Shown: positions 36,630-47,779 of the stretch, in pieces | How positions within the stretch are numbered: the stretch's first letter is position 1 | Layout of the letters: the number at the start of each line of letters is the position of its first letter | Origin: Perkinsus marinus ATCC 50983 | Taxonomy: Eukaryota > Perkinsozoa > Perkinsida > Perkinsidae | Length of the DNA: 64,000 bases | Direction of reading: 5' to 3' | Assembly: GCF_000006405.1 (NCBI RefSeq) | Contig: NW_003202922.1 | Location: 175,663 to 239,662 of the forward strand | Notes under the pieces: model-generated | Told to the model about the DNA's origin: nothing | Databases searched by the model: none | The model's input: the letters and a program-made list of their open reading frames with translations, nothing else | Program-made: the position numbers and the translations under genes

Positions 36630-38089
36630 CAAAAACAATCTATCGAAACGCCCCTTCACTTCATCGTGAAATTAACTAACCTATAGACTCCATGATCCAG
36701 TATTACTCATAAGCCCAACATCAAACAAGTGATAGTGTACGCGTCAGTGAAACGATACATGTCAGAGGCAAGTGGTCAGGCATCAGGTCGATCATGCGTT
36801 ACCACTCTACAGCATGTTTTCTAAAACACCTCGAGGTCTCAATGAACGTCGACGAGGCCCATTCTTTCTCTCATTCGAATTCGCCCTGTGGTATGCAAAA
36901 ACGGCATAACCATGACGATGCCCAAGCCGAGGTCGAACGAGGAATCGGATTCCCATGAGCCGGAGAGGGCACGGCCCCATCACTGAGTGGCTGGCCTCGT
37001 CTAACTGCGGTGTCGGAGCTCGACGTTGGACACGGTAGTCCGAGCGGGATTCTCTGGGAGGCAGCGAACGGCTATGTGGTTACTAGATAAACACACGAAG
37101 TATCGGAATCATTTTTTGCACGCCTGCACCAGAGATAATGGTTTGCACGCGTGCGCAAGTCGATATGTACGCAATGCCGACGCCCAATAGTCTCTAACTA
37201 GGGGCTCTCTAGAGAGTAGATGAGGTTGTGCATTCGATGGATCGGTTGGGAAAGGAGAAATACACATCCATCTCGTTGCCCCACTCACTGGTCTTTCGGG
37301 CGTCAACCGAGGTCCCAGTATTCGAGCAGATCCTAAATAGACGCATCACGTGAACCTACTCATCATCTAGTGATACCTTCATCCCGTCTCTTTACTATTC
37401 CTCGAAGCTCCCTTGAGACCATCGCCGATGAGCTTCGAAAGCTACAAGGTTACATCGCACTGGAGCATTCTTCTTACTTCGTGGCTTGTGTCCCCTCAGA
37501 ACCTGTGCTCGCTATCCGTGAACGCTTCTCCTTCCCAAAGGGAGAACTAGACAAGACAAAATGAGCAGGTTCCAATCGGGCACAAACCGCACCTTCCACC
37601 ACTCCCTGAATCACCGTATGCATGTGTCACCACCTAGTAGATGATAGGAGCACGGAAGAGGGCTTAGGCTCACCAAGTCGTAGTCATCCGCCATCATATC
37701 TTGCATAGTGCCTTCCGGTACAGGGCTCGGTAGATTCTAATAATGCAACGAATACTGTCTCTTGACCGCTTACTGAAGCTCACGGCAACCCCTAGCAGAA
37801 TTCTGCAAACACCCCCAGGGGTTCCGGGCCGTTCCTCGACCGCTTGATCTTCACTTGTGAACATCGTCTGTGGATAGAAAAAGATGCGTTGAGATTTGCA
37901 TGAGGCGGGTCACGCTCTCAGGTGGCGGCAGGCCTAGGGCAATGAAGTATTGCGGAGCCTCAGCGGCGTATCGTAATGGTGCATGTGGCGCCCCTCGCTC
38001 CCAGAGGTTTCCACGTATAGTCGGAAGCCCCAAACACCTATGAAGAACAAGGCTCAGCATGCAGGGAGGTGACCCAGTGGGTCAGACCC
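36630..38089. other. Intergenic and unresolved 3' part of the SEC14-like gene
   Basis: No confident gene between 36630 and 37850. An open stretch at 37370-37564 lacks an ATG. The segment 37851-38060 (minus) may hold the last exon of the neighbouring CRAL-TRIO gene (text around PLRYAAEAPQYFIALG), but the join could not be fixed. Confidence 0.35.
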
Positions 38090-39569
38090 ACCTATGACAA
38101 GAGGCCAACAACTCGCGTTCTCTCTCTCCAGCGAAGGTATAGCTGAGAACCAGAAGGACTTTCGGAATGTGCATGTGTCGAGGAGAGCACTCGCGGTGGG
38201 CAGCCCTGACCTCGAGCTCAGGTGGTTTATGGGATAGAAGCTCGTGATAGTCATTTTGCGCCCTCCATACCGCACCTCGAGCTGATCGTCGTGGAAGTGC
38301 CTACAGACCAATCTCAGTAACCATGAAGTTAGTTCGACCGTTACTTAGCAATGTCATCGACGTCCTTCACATAGACGATTTTCCGTCGCTTTTCTTCGGG
38401 CACTAGGCCGCTGATCAACTTCTCGAGGGCAGACGGTGCGCTCGTCACAAACGTAAGAGCAGACCGTCCCACATAGTGCTCAGCTAAGACCTGAAAAAAC
38501 TTTCTCACAGTCTGCTCCCTCCACACTGAATGAAGCGTATCAATTCGAAGATCAATGCCGTCGTCGGCTTGTTTCCGAACCGATGAGCGTGTAATTCAAC
38601 GATGAGTCCTTCATAAAGTCATTCAGTCAACCCGACCCCTGGTATACGGTCGTACTTGCATAGAACCAGAATGTGAGTCTTACCCCGAATATGGCTCGCG
38701 TCCGCGACACCGCCGGCAAGAACTGCATGAGGCCAATATTTCCCAAGTCCAAGAGGGTGACGGTACTTTCACACTTCCCCGGGAGAAGCATATACCTATC
38801 TTCCGGAGAAGAGCCACGGTAGTTCAAACGTCGCCTAGGCTGACCGTATGATGAACTCCATGAGGAAGCACACACACCGTAGGGAAGTATTCTGGTCCAC
38901 AGCATGTCTCAGCATCTCCGTCACTCGTACCACAAGGCACGGCCGCAAGAGCTTGTCTCGTCCCGAAATGTAGACAAAACCCTGATAGACTCATACTGGA
39001 TGACTGAGGCCGTGTCGCTCGAACAAAAGGACTTGCCAAATTGAGGTCATTGAAGATCTCTCTGTCATCGATCGGCTTGCTGAAGAACGACTTTCCTGAG
39101 CAGATGGAGAAGAAGCGCTCTCGATACGGCTATGTGTACAATAGCACAGAATGATCTCACTCCAGCTTTCTGTTTCCATCATCATGTTTGCCACTTTCCT
39201 CACACTTCCAGCTGCAGCGTGCAGGTATCTGAACGACCGATAATTTCGCATCTTCATGGGAAGTAACCATGCGGTTTGCCGGACCTCAGCCTCTTGGACT
39301 CCATCCGCCTCCTCAATGCGATACCTAGACGGCAGAGGTGCTCAGTTAGCTCCTCCAGCTGGTCCAACTCATTCTCAAGCAGTGGCACCTGTACAAGCGA
39401 CAACTAGTGAATAGGAATGCCAGACGAGACTTCTCACATTGCAGAAAATACGTCGCTCGCTCGATCCGTCATCGTAGCGAGAGAAAATGTGCTCATCAGT
39501 AGCTTCGAGCGCCAGCAGCTCTGGTGGGAGAGTGAAGGGTCCGATAGGCCAATTTATGGCAATGCTCAT
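38090..39569 (-). CDS. SEC14-like CRAL-TRIO lipid-transfer protein, about 8 exons
   Basis: Binds and exchanges phospholipids or other small hydrophobic ligands between membranes. Start ATG at 39569 (MSIAINWPIGPFTLPPELL). N-terminal CRAL-TRIO helix region: RNYRSFRYLHAAAGSVRKV...ESW. Core: GFVYISGRDKLLRPCLVVRV, then TVTLLDLGNIGLMQFLPAVSR, then VRKFFQVLAEHYVGRS...LEKLISGLVPEEKRRKIVYVKD, then DDQLEVRYGGRK (equivalent of the family's LP.EYGG). Introns of about 38-85 bp restore these motifs when removed, for example AA|G at 38345-38300, which gives KHFHDDQLE. The final exon(s) after GGRKMTITSF are not settled. Confidence 0.8.
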
Positions 39570-40154
39570 GCAAGGATCAACTGAATGGGCATCCGACGGT
39601 CTTCGATCACAACAAGTGTCTATAGCGCCGCACCATCAGTAGCGGTAAACTAATATAACGCTCCGTCCTCCGCGACTTCAGCAGCTAAAAGATGAGCAAT
39701 GGTGAGGGCGCCACAGCGAAATAGAGCAAACCAAACCGTCCAACAACATACAATGCCTTTCTCGTAGGGGGATCACCACACATTCAATCGAAACACGATT
39801 GTCCACCACCCATGGTACAGCTGTCAGGGTGAACCATAAATGACTAGGCTGAGGCCTCTAATTTCTTGGCTACGAAGATCTCATTCCTGCCAGATGCATT
39901 GATTTGACAGGGAGTTAGACTGGAGTTATTTCGGCTCAGTTCGAAATTTAAAGGCCAGGCCTTTAAGGCCTATGATGGGCTGCCTATCCCTATTATCGCA
40001 AGCCGCGAAGACGTCGTGCTCACCAAAAAATCATACCCTAACCCGAAACCAGAAATCAATGCTCTCTGCGAGTGGTCGGTCATTCAGTAAAGTACGATGC
40101 AATCTAGTAGATGAGGGTGATTGATGGACACAACCGATGGAATAACAGAAACGG
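39570..40154. other. Intergenic, no gene seen
   Basis: Between SEC14-like and the first Rep paralogue. A short palindrome (aaaggccaggccttt) lies near 39950. Confidence 0.45.
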
Positions 40155-41265
40155 TCACAGCTCGGTGTCGTCGTCATGAGCAATCTCACTTATACATGCC
40201 TCAGGCAGAGGCCATGTCTCCTCCACTCGAGGGAGTAGACTGTGTGGGAGAATGTCGGCGAGAGGCGGGTGGCGAGGAGAGAACAGAGGCTTGAGTCCGC
40301 CTTCCTTGGATGGCCCGTATGCCCGGTAGCAGTGGACGAACATGATTTGATACGTATCACGCTTGATAGTCATTGCTGGCACGCGTGCAAAGGCGTCAAT
40401 GTTCCAGTCTTGACTCAAACGATCGGCCACTTGTTTCCATCTCCTCGGGAGCTTGTACTTCGTAATGAAGTGAATCGCCTTAGGCCGATTGTCGTCCTCG
40501 AGACCACGACATTCGAAGAACACCGAGTAGTAGAGCAGCCCTTTGTCCGAGGTAGCGGCCTCAAAGATAGCTCTCACTTCCTCATCATCTACCTCATAGG
40601 GCTGCCTGCGGCTCGGTGTGTTGCTCTCCGGCCAAGTCCATAAGTATGTTCGAGCCTGCGTCCTCAGGTTCTCGTCGTTCACACACTTGAGCTCGACATC
40701 AACAATCTCACCTGAATCGCTATGCTTCTGAATCGACTCTAAGATTTACTGTCCGCAAAGGCTTAGGACATAACCTTTACAGAAGTTCGAGTAGAGACGC
40801 TAAAACGGCGAGTTCTCAAGCCAGCGACGTGATTCCATTCACCCTAGAATGTTTAATAAGAAAGCTCACCTTCAGAATTCTCCTCCTCATCGTCTGTCAC
40901 AACAGGAACGACCCCAATCTTCGTGCAGTTACACCTCGAACACTTCTTACATGCACTCTTGGTGGCTAGAGCTGACACAGTCCCAGACGATATGATGAAC
41001 GGCACCCGGCCAAAGGCGGGGCTTACTTCGTTCCAACCACTCCTTCTCCTGCTCCAACGTTTCAATACCTGATCAGGACGAGAATCGGCAGATCTCCAGC
41101 TGAAAACTCACGTCGTCTGAGGGACATGTTCTCTTGACATAAGGAATGGATGGCTGAATGACAAAACTCAAAAGGCGGTGGCAGTTCATTGTAGCTACTT
41201 TCCGGATCACAGTCGGCCCATGGAGGGTACTGGATAGTATCCTCATTGGACTCGATCGCTGGCAG
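40155..41265 (-). CDS. CRESS Rep-like paralogue 1: endonuclease-like domain only
   Basis: Minus-strand gene whose upstream exons read YPPWADCDPES..., ENMSLRR, LEQEKEWLER, then a cysteine cluster CKKCSRCNC and an acidic stretch (DDEEENSEG), joined by introns ending ctgatcag, gctctag and gcgattcag to the main exon 40690-40155. The main exon aligns with the two downstream paralogues: TYLWTWPE (motif I position), YYSVFFECRG, AIHFITKY (motif II position), RWKQVADRLSQ, FVHCYRAYG (motif III position), PLFSPRHPPLAD. It then stops after an acidic tail, with no helicase domain. The first histidine of motif II and the motif III tyrosine are replaced. It may be a truncated, exapted or decaying copy. Confidence 0.65.
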
Positions 41266-41973
41266 GCTCGGACCTTAGACGAAATTCTATAGCGCTATAA
41301 TCTGCCTGTCAACCGATGCTTAGCACGTCGAACTACTCTACTGTGCAGTTTCTTTTCAAGTCGATGAGTTGTGTTCGCCTTAGGACACTCTCAAAGTCAC
41401 ACACGTGCTGGAGCTAAACTACAGAACACATAACGAGGAAGGCGACCTACTGAAAGGAGGCTCATCTCGAAGTGCTCCATTAAGGCTATGGTTAATATCG
41501 ACTGAGGCGTCCCGCTTACCATCATTCGTAAATGTCCGCTGGGCTCTGTGAGGAAGCTTGGGTGACGCGTTAGGCATATTTCAAAACTGTTCGAACTAAC
41601 TCGACGGAGGCCTCGACTGCCGCTGATGGTCGCGGATTACTACTCAGTGAGTAGTACTCACACAGATTTTTGCTTTTTCGCAAAGACAAGTCAATCAGCG
41701 AGCTTACGAGACAAGCAGTACGATACTTTACTATCGAGCCCATCCACTTTCACTAACGAACACAACAGATGCAAAGGCCGACGGAAGCGCACTCAACATT
41801 TCCATGCATGGAAGAAATCCATCACATAGAGTCATGACAACATGGAGGAGCCGCAGGGGCCATTCCTATCAGTGAACCACAACGGGAACGAGTTCGGGGA
41901 GTATGTCGATCGTGTGCAGCGTTATGGGATCACATTAAGGCACTCAATAGTCGGGGACAAGAAACAACATTAA

Positions 41974-44525
41974 TCATGCTTTGTCTGTGTTACGGTATCG
42001 TTCGGTGAGAAGCCAATCAGCGAAGCAACGGCAGCAGGGTTTGATGGGTTTTTCCCTCTCATCCCTCTCCAACTTGTGTGGGAAGTAATGACATCGTCCT
42101 AGCCTTTCACGGAGGGCGTTCCTATGTCGTTCTCCTTGTGGCTCAGGGAGCGAATTACAAGTGATAAATATTGGTACCAACTCGTCGAAAGTGGTGGTAT
42201 TATTCACCTCAACAGGGCGGCCTTCAAGGAGGCTGAGGAGCGTCTCCAAGTCCAAACCGTCGCCCAGATGCTCCAAAGAGAATTGATTGAACAAGATGCA
42301 CTCGCAGTCGGATAGCCCCTTCAGTGAGAGCTTGCCCTTCTTGGAAACCTTAGCGCACTTCAGAATTTGAGCCAGGGGTCGCAGTATAGCAGCCTTGCCA
42401 CTGAAGGGCACACCATAAATCACCACGTTCGTCTTACTCGACCGTCCCTCCTCGATATTCTCTATTATGTCCTCTCTCAGCTGTTGAGCTCCCTCTTCCC
42501 CCAAGTTGTGCATCACCAAACGCGATATTCTCCTCAACCACAGACTAGGACTTTCACAACTGCATTCTTCCTCGAGGCAGCCTTCGACCTTATCCATCCT
42601 GTCCTCACCTTCCACCCCACTTCTCGGCTTTCCACTCGAGCATTGCATGCCTTCGCCGAAGCTCACGGCCTTCGTTCCACCCTTACCAACATATCCCTCC
42701 ACTGCATTGCAACATACCGCACCCTCCCCAACATCGCCATCCTCCGGAGCACGGACAGTTCTAGTCTTGGCGCCCGGCCCCTTCCCTGATCGGATGAAGC
42801 TCCTCGGGGAGGGATGAGCAGAGGAAAGGTAGGGCTTGGAGTCGATGGAGTGGAGGCAGTGCACGTAGAGGGCGGGGTACATACAGGCCTTGAAGCCGGT
42901 CTTGGGAAGAGCGCAGCGAATCGACGCAACGATCTGGTACCCGTCGCGGAGTGTATCAGAGAGCTGCTTCCACCGAGTGGGCGTACCGTACTTCAACAAG
43001 CAGTGGATGAGCCGCCGACCCGATGATGGATGCTGGTCGGGGTGGCCAACGAAGATTGAGAAGTAGTGCAGAGTCTTCCCCTTGTTGATTTCAACAACCA
43101 TGGAAGCGGCACGGCTCTTAGCCTTCTCGTCATCATCATCTTCAGTCGTGAGTGGCCAGGAGAAGAGGAAGCTTCGAGACTGGTGACGGACCAGACCCTC
43201 CTCCCCCACATCCATTATGACGAGCTCCTCATCCTTCTGGAGTTCACCTGAGATTACACCTACTATTAATATATGCTCGTTCTCTTCAGCTGAGCTCAGG
43301 AGTTTTCTCACTAACTATAGGAATATATATACAAATTTGGGTAGGAGTATTCGGAAATCAAAAGCAGTCTCCCGAAATTTCATCAAATTTTCCATATTGT
43401 CATCGACACATGTAGTTGTATATCCTCCTACGTTGCTTCAGTATATAATTTATAAGTGTCGTATCTCATACCACGCCATCTACAACCGAAGTTATGTGAA
43501 AAAACACAGGTGTGGGTATCGAACCAGGGTTGTACGTGGAGCCTATCGGCTAAGGAAACCTTCTTCGGGCGTGTTAGGCGATGCCAAACCACGTTTGCTT
43601 TCAAGAGTATGCAGTGCGCGCAATCTAAGGATCCAATTTCGTGTGACCACCCCAAGAACTACTGCTCATATCAACCTGAAATTTTGTATAGGAACTCTGA
43701 AAATAGTCATATTGTTTAGATATACCACGGATTTTATTTGTTATCTTGTTCTCTTTTAGAATTGGAAGGTGCACAACGGGGATCCGAAAAGTGTTTTTTT
43801 TGAATATCAAGTCCGTGGAATATTTAAACAATGTAACCATATTCAGAGAGTTCCTATACGAAATTTCAGGTTTATATGAGCAGTAGTTAGGAAGTTGAGG
43901 CTGCCACACGAAATGGGTCTTTGGATTGCGCGTACTGTACCACTTCTCGACACGGTAGTTGATTACTGCTGGCAACGAGTTTGTTGAAGTTCAAGTCATT
44001 CGTTTCAAGTTCGCATTCACCACGACCCATCATCAACCCCCAGACTTAACGTTTCTATTAATGTCATTCGCGATTATCTACAGACTTACATAGATCGAGA
44101 GCCTGTCTTTTCACTTCCTCCTGTCTGCGGCACGGGCATTCACGGCACTTGATGCAAGTTTTATGGAGACCTGAAACATGAAGAAGATATTATCAACTAT
44201 TTCTTTAATGGTTTCCCTCACGCCACTCCAACCACCTTTTCTCCTCCTCCAAAACGCGTATGCCTGCCAATAGGAGAGTCACTCGACCACACTATCAACT
44301 GAACAGCTCACGTTCCTTGAGAGCCATGATCTCGAGGTTTTGGCGAGCAACCATCGATGAAGGGCCGTCCCTTCCCACTGAAAGGAAAGCAGCCATTGGA
44401 AGTTGTTATGATCTATTAGGCTCACTCTCGGCCACAGTCGACGCCGAACACGCAGGGTACGGGATGGTCTCATCATCATCGACAATCGGAAGAGTTCCCT
44501 CCGGCAGGCTGGAGTAGTACTGCAT
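41974..44525 (-). CDS. CRESS Rep-like paralogue 2: endonuclease plus SF3 helicase, catalytic residues lost
   Basis: Main exon 43256-41974 (about 427 codons, open). Upstream exons at about 44525-44100 carry ALKEREL, RWLEW and the cysteine cluster CIKCRECPC, matching paralogue 1. The last upstream intron (about 44070-43257) has been invaded by a family A element and a long inverted repeat. The main exon has SFLFSWPL (motif I position), LIHCLLKY (motif II, first His replaced), HCLHS (motif III, Tyr replaced), then an SF3 helicase: Walker A GVPFSGKA (Thr/Ser after Lys replaced by Ala), Walker B ECILFNQF (acidic residue lost), motif C VPIFITCN, and an Arg-rich C-terminal ERLGR. The middle has a long acidic/basic insertion. 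Open frame but probably catalytically inactive. Confidence 0.75.
43268..43430. repeat. Family A element at the 3' end of an intron
   Basis: Plus strand ttcagctgagctcaggagttttctcactaac ... tcatcgacacatgtagttgta. On the minus strand the acceptor aatctcag of Rep paralogue 2 follows its end within about 20 bp. Confidence 0.7.
43660..43895. repeat. Long inverted repeat (foldback), about 80 bp arms
   Basis: The left arm actactgctcatatcaacctgaaattttgtataggaactctgaa... is repeated inverted as ...agagagttcctatacgaaatttcaggtttatatgagcagtagt. The arms are about 80 bp with a roughly 70 bp spacer. It lies in the intron of Rep paralogue 2, next to a minus-strand B-box-like sequence (ggttcgatacccacacc, about 43505-43520). 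Confidence 0.8.
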
Positions 44526-44992
44526 GGTAACTACAGCCAAGGGGGAGAACCTCATAGCCGTACAGCACACAAAATCGATGCGATACGAAGCATGAAGCGG
44601 AAAGAATATCAGCAGTAGTAGGAAGAGGTAATGAACTCCGAATCGGAGCCCACAATATAGAAAGAAGCAATCAGAAGACATGCCGATACTAGAACTGTAG
44701 TAGTAGTAGTAGTGAAAAGAAGAACGAGGGGTTGTTTCCCAGAGTGCACTCACCATCATCAACAAGAGGTTGGCCATGGTTGGAGGCGGAAGTGTGTGAT
44801 GGATTCGACATTACTTGGGGACTATCAAGGTAATCAACGTTCTAATCATATTGATGATATCAACATCAGACCGACTGAGCCTTAGACTGATAGCAGTACT
44901 GAAAACTCACAACCAGCGATGAAGGACGTACTCGTTCCACTCTGCCGCAGGCACAATCAGGGCCTGTCTATTTACAGTGAACCTCTAAACAA

Positions 44993-45117
44993 TGGAGTTT
45001 CACCCGTGATCATCACGGGTGATGTGAAAACACTAGCAAGAATATATTTCACGACTACTGCATATCACCGCGAATATCGCGCTCTGCGCCATTTCACGTT
45101 AAACGGGTGAAATTCCA
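44993..45117 (+). repeat. Family B foldback element
   Basis: TGGAGTTTCACCCGTG ... CGGGTGAAATTCCA with the shared ATTTCACGACTACTGCATATC core; contains an extra small palindrome (cccgtgatcatcacggg). Between Rep paralogues 3 and 2. Confidence 0.85.
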
Positions 45118-45392
45118 GTATACATATTTATATTCATATAGTAAACGGTAAAACTCCTGAGCTTAGCCGAGGGAAGAGAACAAGCAATCCGATACTGGCT
45201 CAGATTCCCAATTGACTAACACCACAGCAAGAACAGTTGAAAGCACTCTATATTCATGCACATGTTGCTTGGGATTATCTAGTAGTCAACCTTCAACCGT
45301 TACAGCGCTGGAAATCTGAGTGGACAAGAGCAGCGACGACACGAATTGATAACAACCAAACAGGAGGAGGAAAAGTATCTAAAACATCATCA

Positions 45393-46805
45393 TCATTCAT
45401 GCCGAGTCTGAGCTAAGGTGGCAGTGAAAAGCCATTCAGCAAAACATCGGGTGCAAGGATCGATCCGTCTCACCTGCTCCTTATGATCGATCATATACGG
45501 AAAGAAATGACGTCGCTGAAGCCTCTCAATCAAAGGCTCTCTATCTTGCTCCTCCCGAGGGCTAGGGAGAGCATTGCACGTTATAAAAATAGGTACCAGC
45601 TTCGTGAAAAAAGAGTCATTCTGCTTGTGATTTCGAGGTCGGCTAATCTTGATGCCGCCGCCTTCCAGGAGGTTCAGCAGCTTCCCCATATCGCAAGCCT
45701 CACCCAGGCTTTTCAAACGGAAGTCGTTCCAGAAGATGCACTCACATTCCAGCAGATCTTCGAGAGAGAACTTGCCCGAATCAGGTGTCGTTGCACACTT
45801 TAGTATTCGTGTTAACGGCTGTAGGATCGCCGTTTTGCCGCTGGAGGCCACACCATAGATCACCACATTCGTTTGCTTCGACCGTCCTTCCTCAAGGTTC
45901 CTTATTATGTCCTCCCGTAGCCTCTCCGCTCCCTCTTGTCGGAGATTCCGTACCACAACTTCTGATACTTTCTCAAACCACAGGCCAGGACTAGCACACG
46001 AACATTCGGCTCCGAGGCAAGCCTTGACCTTTTCCATAGGGCTCTTGCTCTCCTCCACGCGTCGCCGCGCAGCTCCCGCGATCTGCCACGACCGATCAAT
46101 GAGGGCCTGGATGTCCGTCTTCAAATTCATTGCAAGCATATTGAGCGCTTTGTCCCTGCAGGCGTACTCCAAAACCTCATTCTCTGTTTTTATATTATTC
46201 TTCACCACGAACTCCTGGAAGTCACATCTATCCATCGCTCTAACTCGTTTCGCCTTCTCCTGCCGCGTTCGAGGGACTATCAGCGCGGTAGGATCGGGGT
46301 GCCTCTCGGAAAGATATGGTTTCAAATCGAGGTCTATCAGAGGCTTATCAGGATTGGTTCGGAAGCAGTAGCTGAAGAGCACTGGGTACATGCAGATTTT
46401 GAACCCTGGCTTCGGCACAGCACAGCTGACCGATGCGAAAATGCGATAGACGTTGCGGAGAGTATCGGCCAGTTGTTTCCACCGGGTCGGAGTTGCATAC
46501 TTCATGAGGAAGTGGGCGTGCATGTTGCCATCCTTATGTCGCTCGTGAAAAATGGAGTAGTATAATAGACTTTTGCCTCTATTGATAGTGAGTATTATAC
46601 CGCTGAGCTCCTCCTTCCCCATATCGCAAGGCTTAGCCTTATCGATATCCTCAGAATGTGACCAAGTGAAGAGATAACTTCGTGATTGGTGCCTCGACCA
46701 AGCACGTGATACGTCCTTGATCTGTGAGCTCTCTTGAGATGCCTTCTGAGTCCCTGAGCAGCGTTGCTTCACACTTCCCACAATTGGTGCAATTTTAAGT
46801 GTCAA
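45393..46805 (-). CDS. CRESS Rep-like paralogue 3: HUH-type endonuclease plus SF3 helicase, motifs intact
   Basis: About 470-codon single open exon (first ATG uncertain). N-terminal domain: SRSYLFTWSH (motif I position), YYSIFHERHKDGNMHAHF with an H-x-H (motif II), LFSYCFRTN with a Tyr two residues before an Arg (motif III position). Linker with an EYACRDKALN helix. SF3 helicase: Walker A GVASSGKTAIL, Walker B ECIFWNDF, motif C VPIFITCNALP, C-terminal ERLQRRHFFPY and a CTRCFAEWLF tail. This is the arrangement of Rep from circular single-stranded DNA (CRESS) viruses and related plasmids; closest group cannot be named without a search. Its GC and codon use look like the neighbouring genes. Likely an endogenised copy; activity is not shown. 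Confidence 0.78.
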   Translation of the reverse strand: MTLKIAPIVGSVKQRCSGTQKASQESSQIKDVSRAWSRHQSRSYLFTWSHSEDIDKAKPCDMGKEELSGIILTINRGKSLLYYSIFHERHKDGNMHAHFLMKYATPTRWKQLADTLRNVYRIFASVSCAVPKPGFKICMYPVLFSYCFRTNPDKPLIDLDLKPYLSERHPDPTALIVPRTRQEKAKRVRAMDRCDFQEFVVKNNIKTENEVLEYACRDKALNMLAMNLKTDIQALIDRSWQIAGAARRRVEESKSPMEKVKACLGAECSCASPGLWFEKVSEVVVRNLRQEGAERLREDIIRNLEEGRSKQTNVVIYGVASSGKTAILQPLTRILKCATTPDSGKFSLEDLLECECIFWNDFRLKSLGEACDMGKLLNLLEGGGIKISRPRNHKQNDSFFTKLVPIFITCNALPSPREEQDREPLIERLQRRHFFPYMIDHKEQVRRIDPCTRCFAEWLFTATLAQTRHE

Positions 46806-47779
46806 CTACAGTACTTTCACATCAATTCAATGTTTTGTCCAAAAAAATTGGAAAAATTTTTTTCATTACTTTACCGACGGTTTCGGTGGTTTACCCAAAG
46901 TTTCAGTAGAGTAGCTGATCATATTCAAAATGTATCGACTTCTCTCATCAACGTTAATGAGAATACAAGAGACTGATGATCTCTCATAGAGATGCTGGAT
47001 GGTGCTGTCCCCACTGGTGTCACCAAACTCTATGGATCATGCAATGATCATGATTGCTTTACAAACAGTCCGTTGCCTCTCTCAGGGGAAATTTCTGGTA
47101 CGGGCAGTTACCCTCCAGAGGCTATGCATGTCATAGCTATGGGATATGCTCGATTCTGCATGTTTCTTGTGAATTATGGCTTGCGTTGAGATGGAGAGGA
47201 TTGGATCGGGTACCCGTTTGTGTCGTGTCGCCAAGGCTAACTGCGTTGATGGACGTCAGTACGTATTTGATATGGTCAGCTATTCAATAGAAACTTCGAG
47301 TAATTCATCAGAAACAGTCGGTAAAAAAAACTTTGAAAAAATAGTTAAAATATCGAAAATTCAGGCAAGGTATTTAATTGACCAGGAAATGCTGCAGCCA
47401 ACCACAGCAGCTACTATAAAACTATCTAATACTTCATACTGTATCGAAACAGGTTACGTATAACTCCTCATATGCATTTCACTAGGCTAGGGCCGTAAAC
47501 ATCCCTTATAAACCACCATCCACGGTAATAGTAACTCATGGGTTTATGTAGACTAAAAACTAACTCAGACTTTATATAACTATATATATAACTGATATAC
47601 TGATATATACTAATACTAAACAGTTATTATACAGTTATACATGTTATACTAATATATTACAGTTATAGAACTGTATATAGTTAACTTATATGAACTTATA
47701 TAGACTTATATAGTTATTACTAATATATAACTGATAACATATAACTGTTCCAACCCATAGGAGAGAACCCACTCACCAC
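46806..47779. other. Intergenic with AT-rich simple sequence
   Basis: 47550-47750 is very AT-rich, built from overlapping TATA/ACTGATATA/CAGTTATA motifs, unlike the rest of the window. 46780-47460 has no gene recognised; upstream exons of Rep paralogue 3, if any, would lie here. Confidence 0.5.

Noticed and set aside
37370-37564. Open frame FTIPRSSLETIADELRKLQG...
   Set aside because: No ATG, no splice support and no recognisable family; left unannotated.
41974-43311. Plus-strand frames inside the Rep exons
   Set aside because: Antisense shadows; the conserved SF3 and endonuclease-like motifs are on the minus strand.
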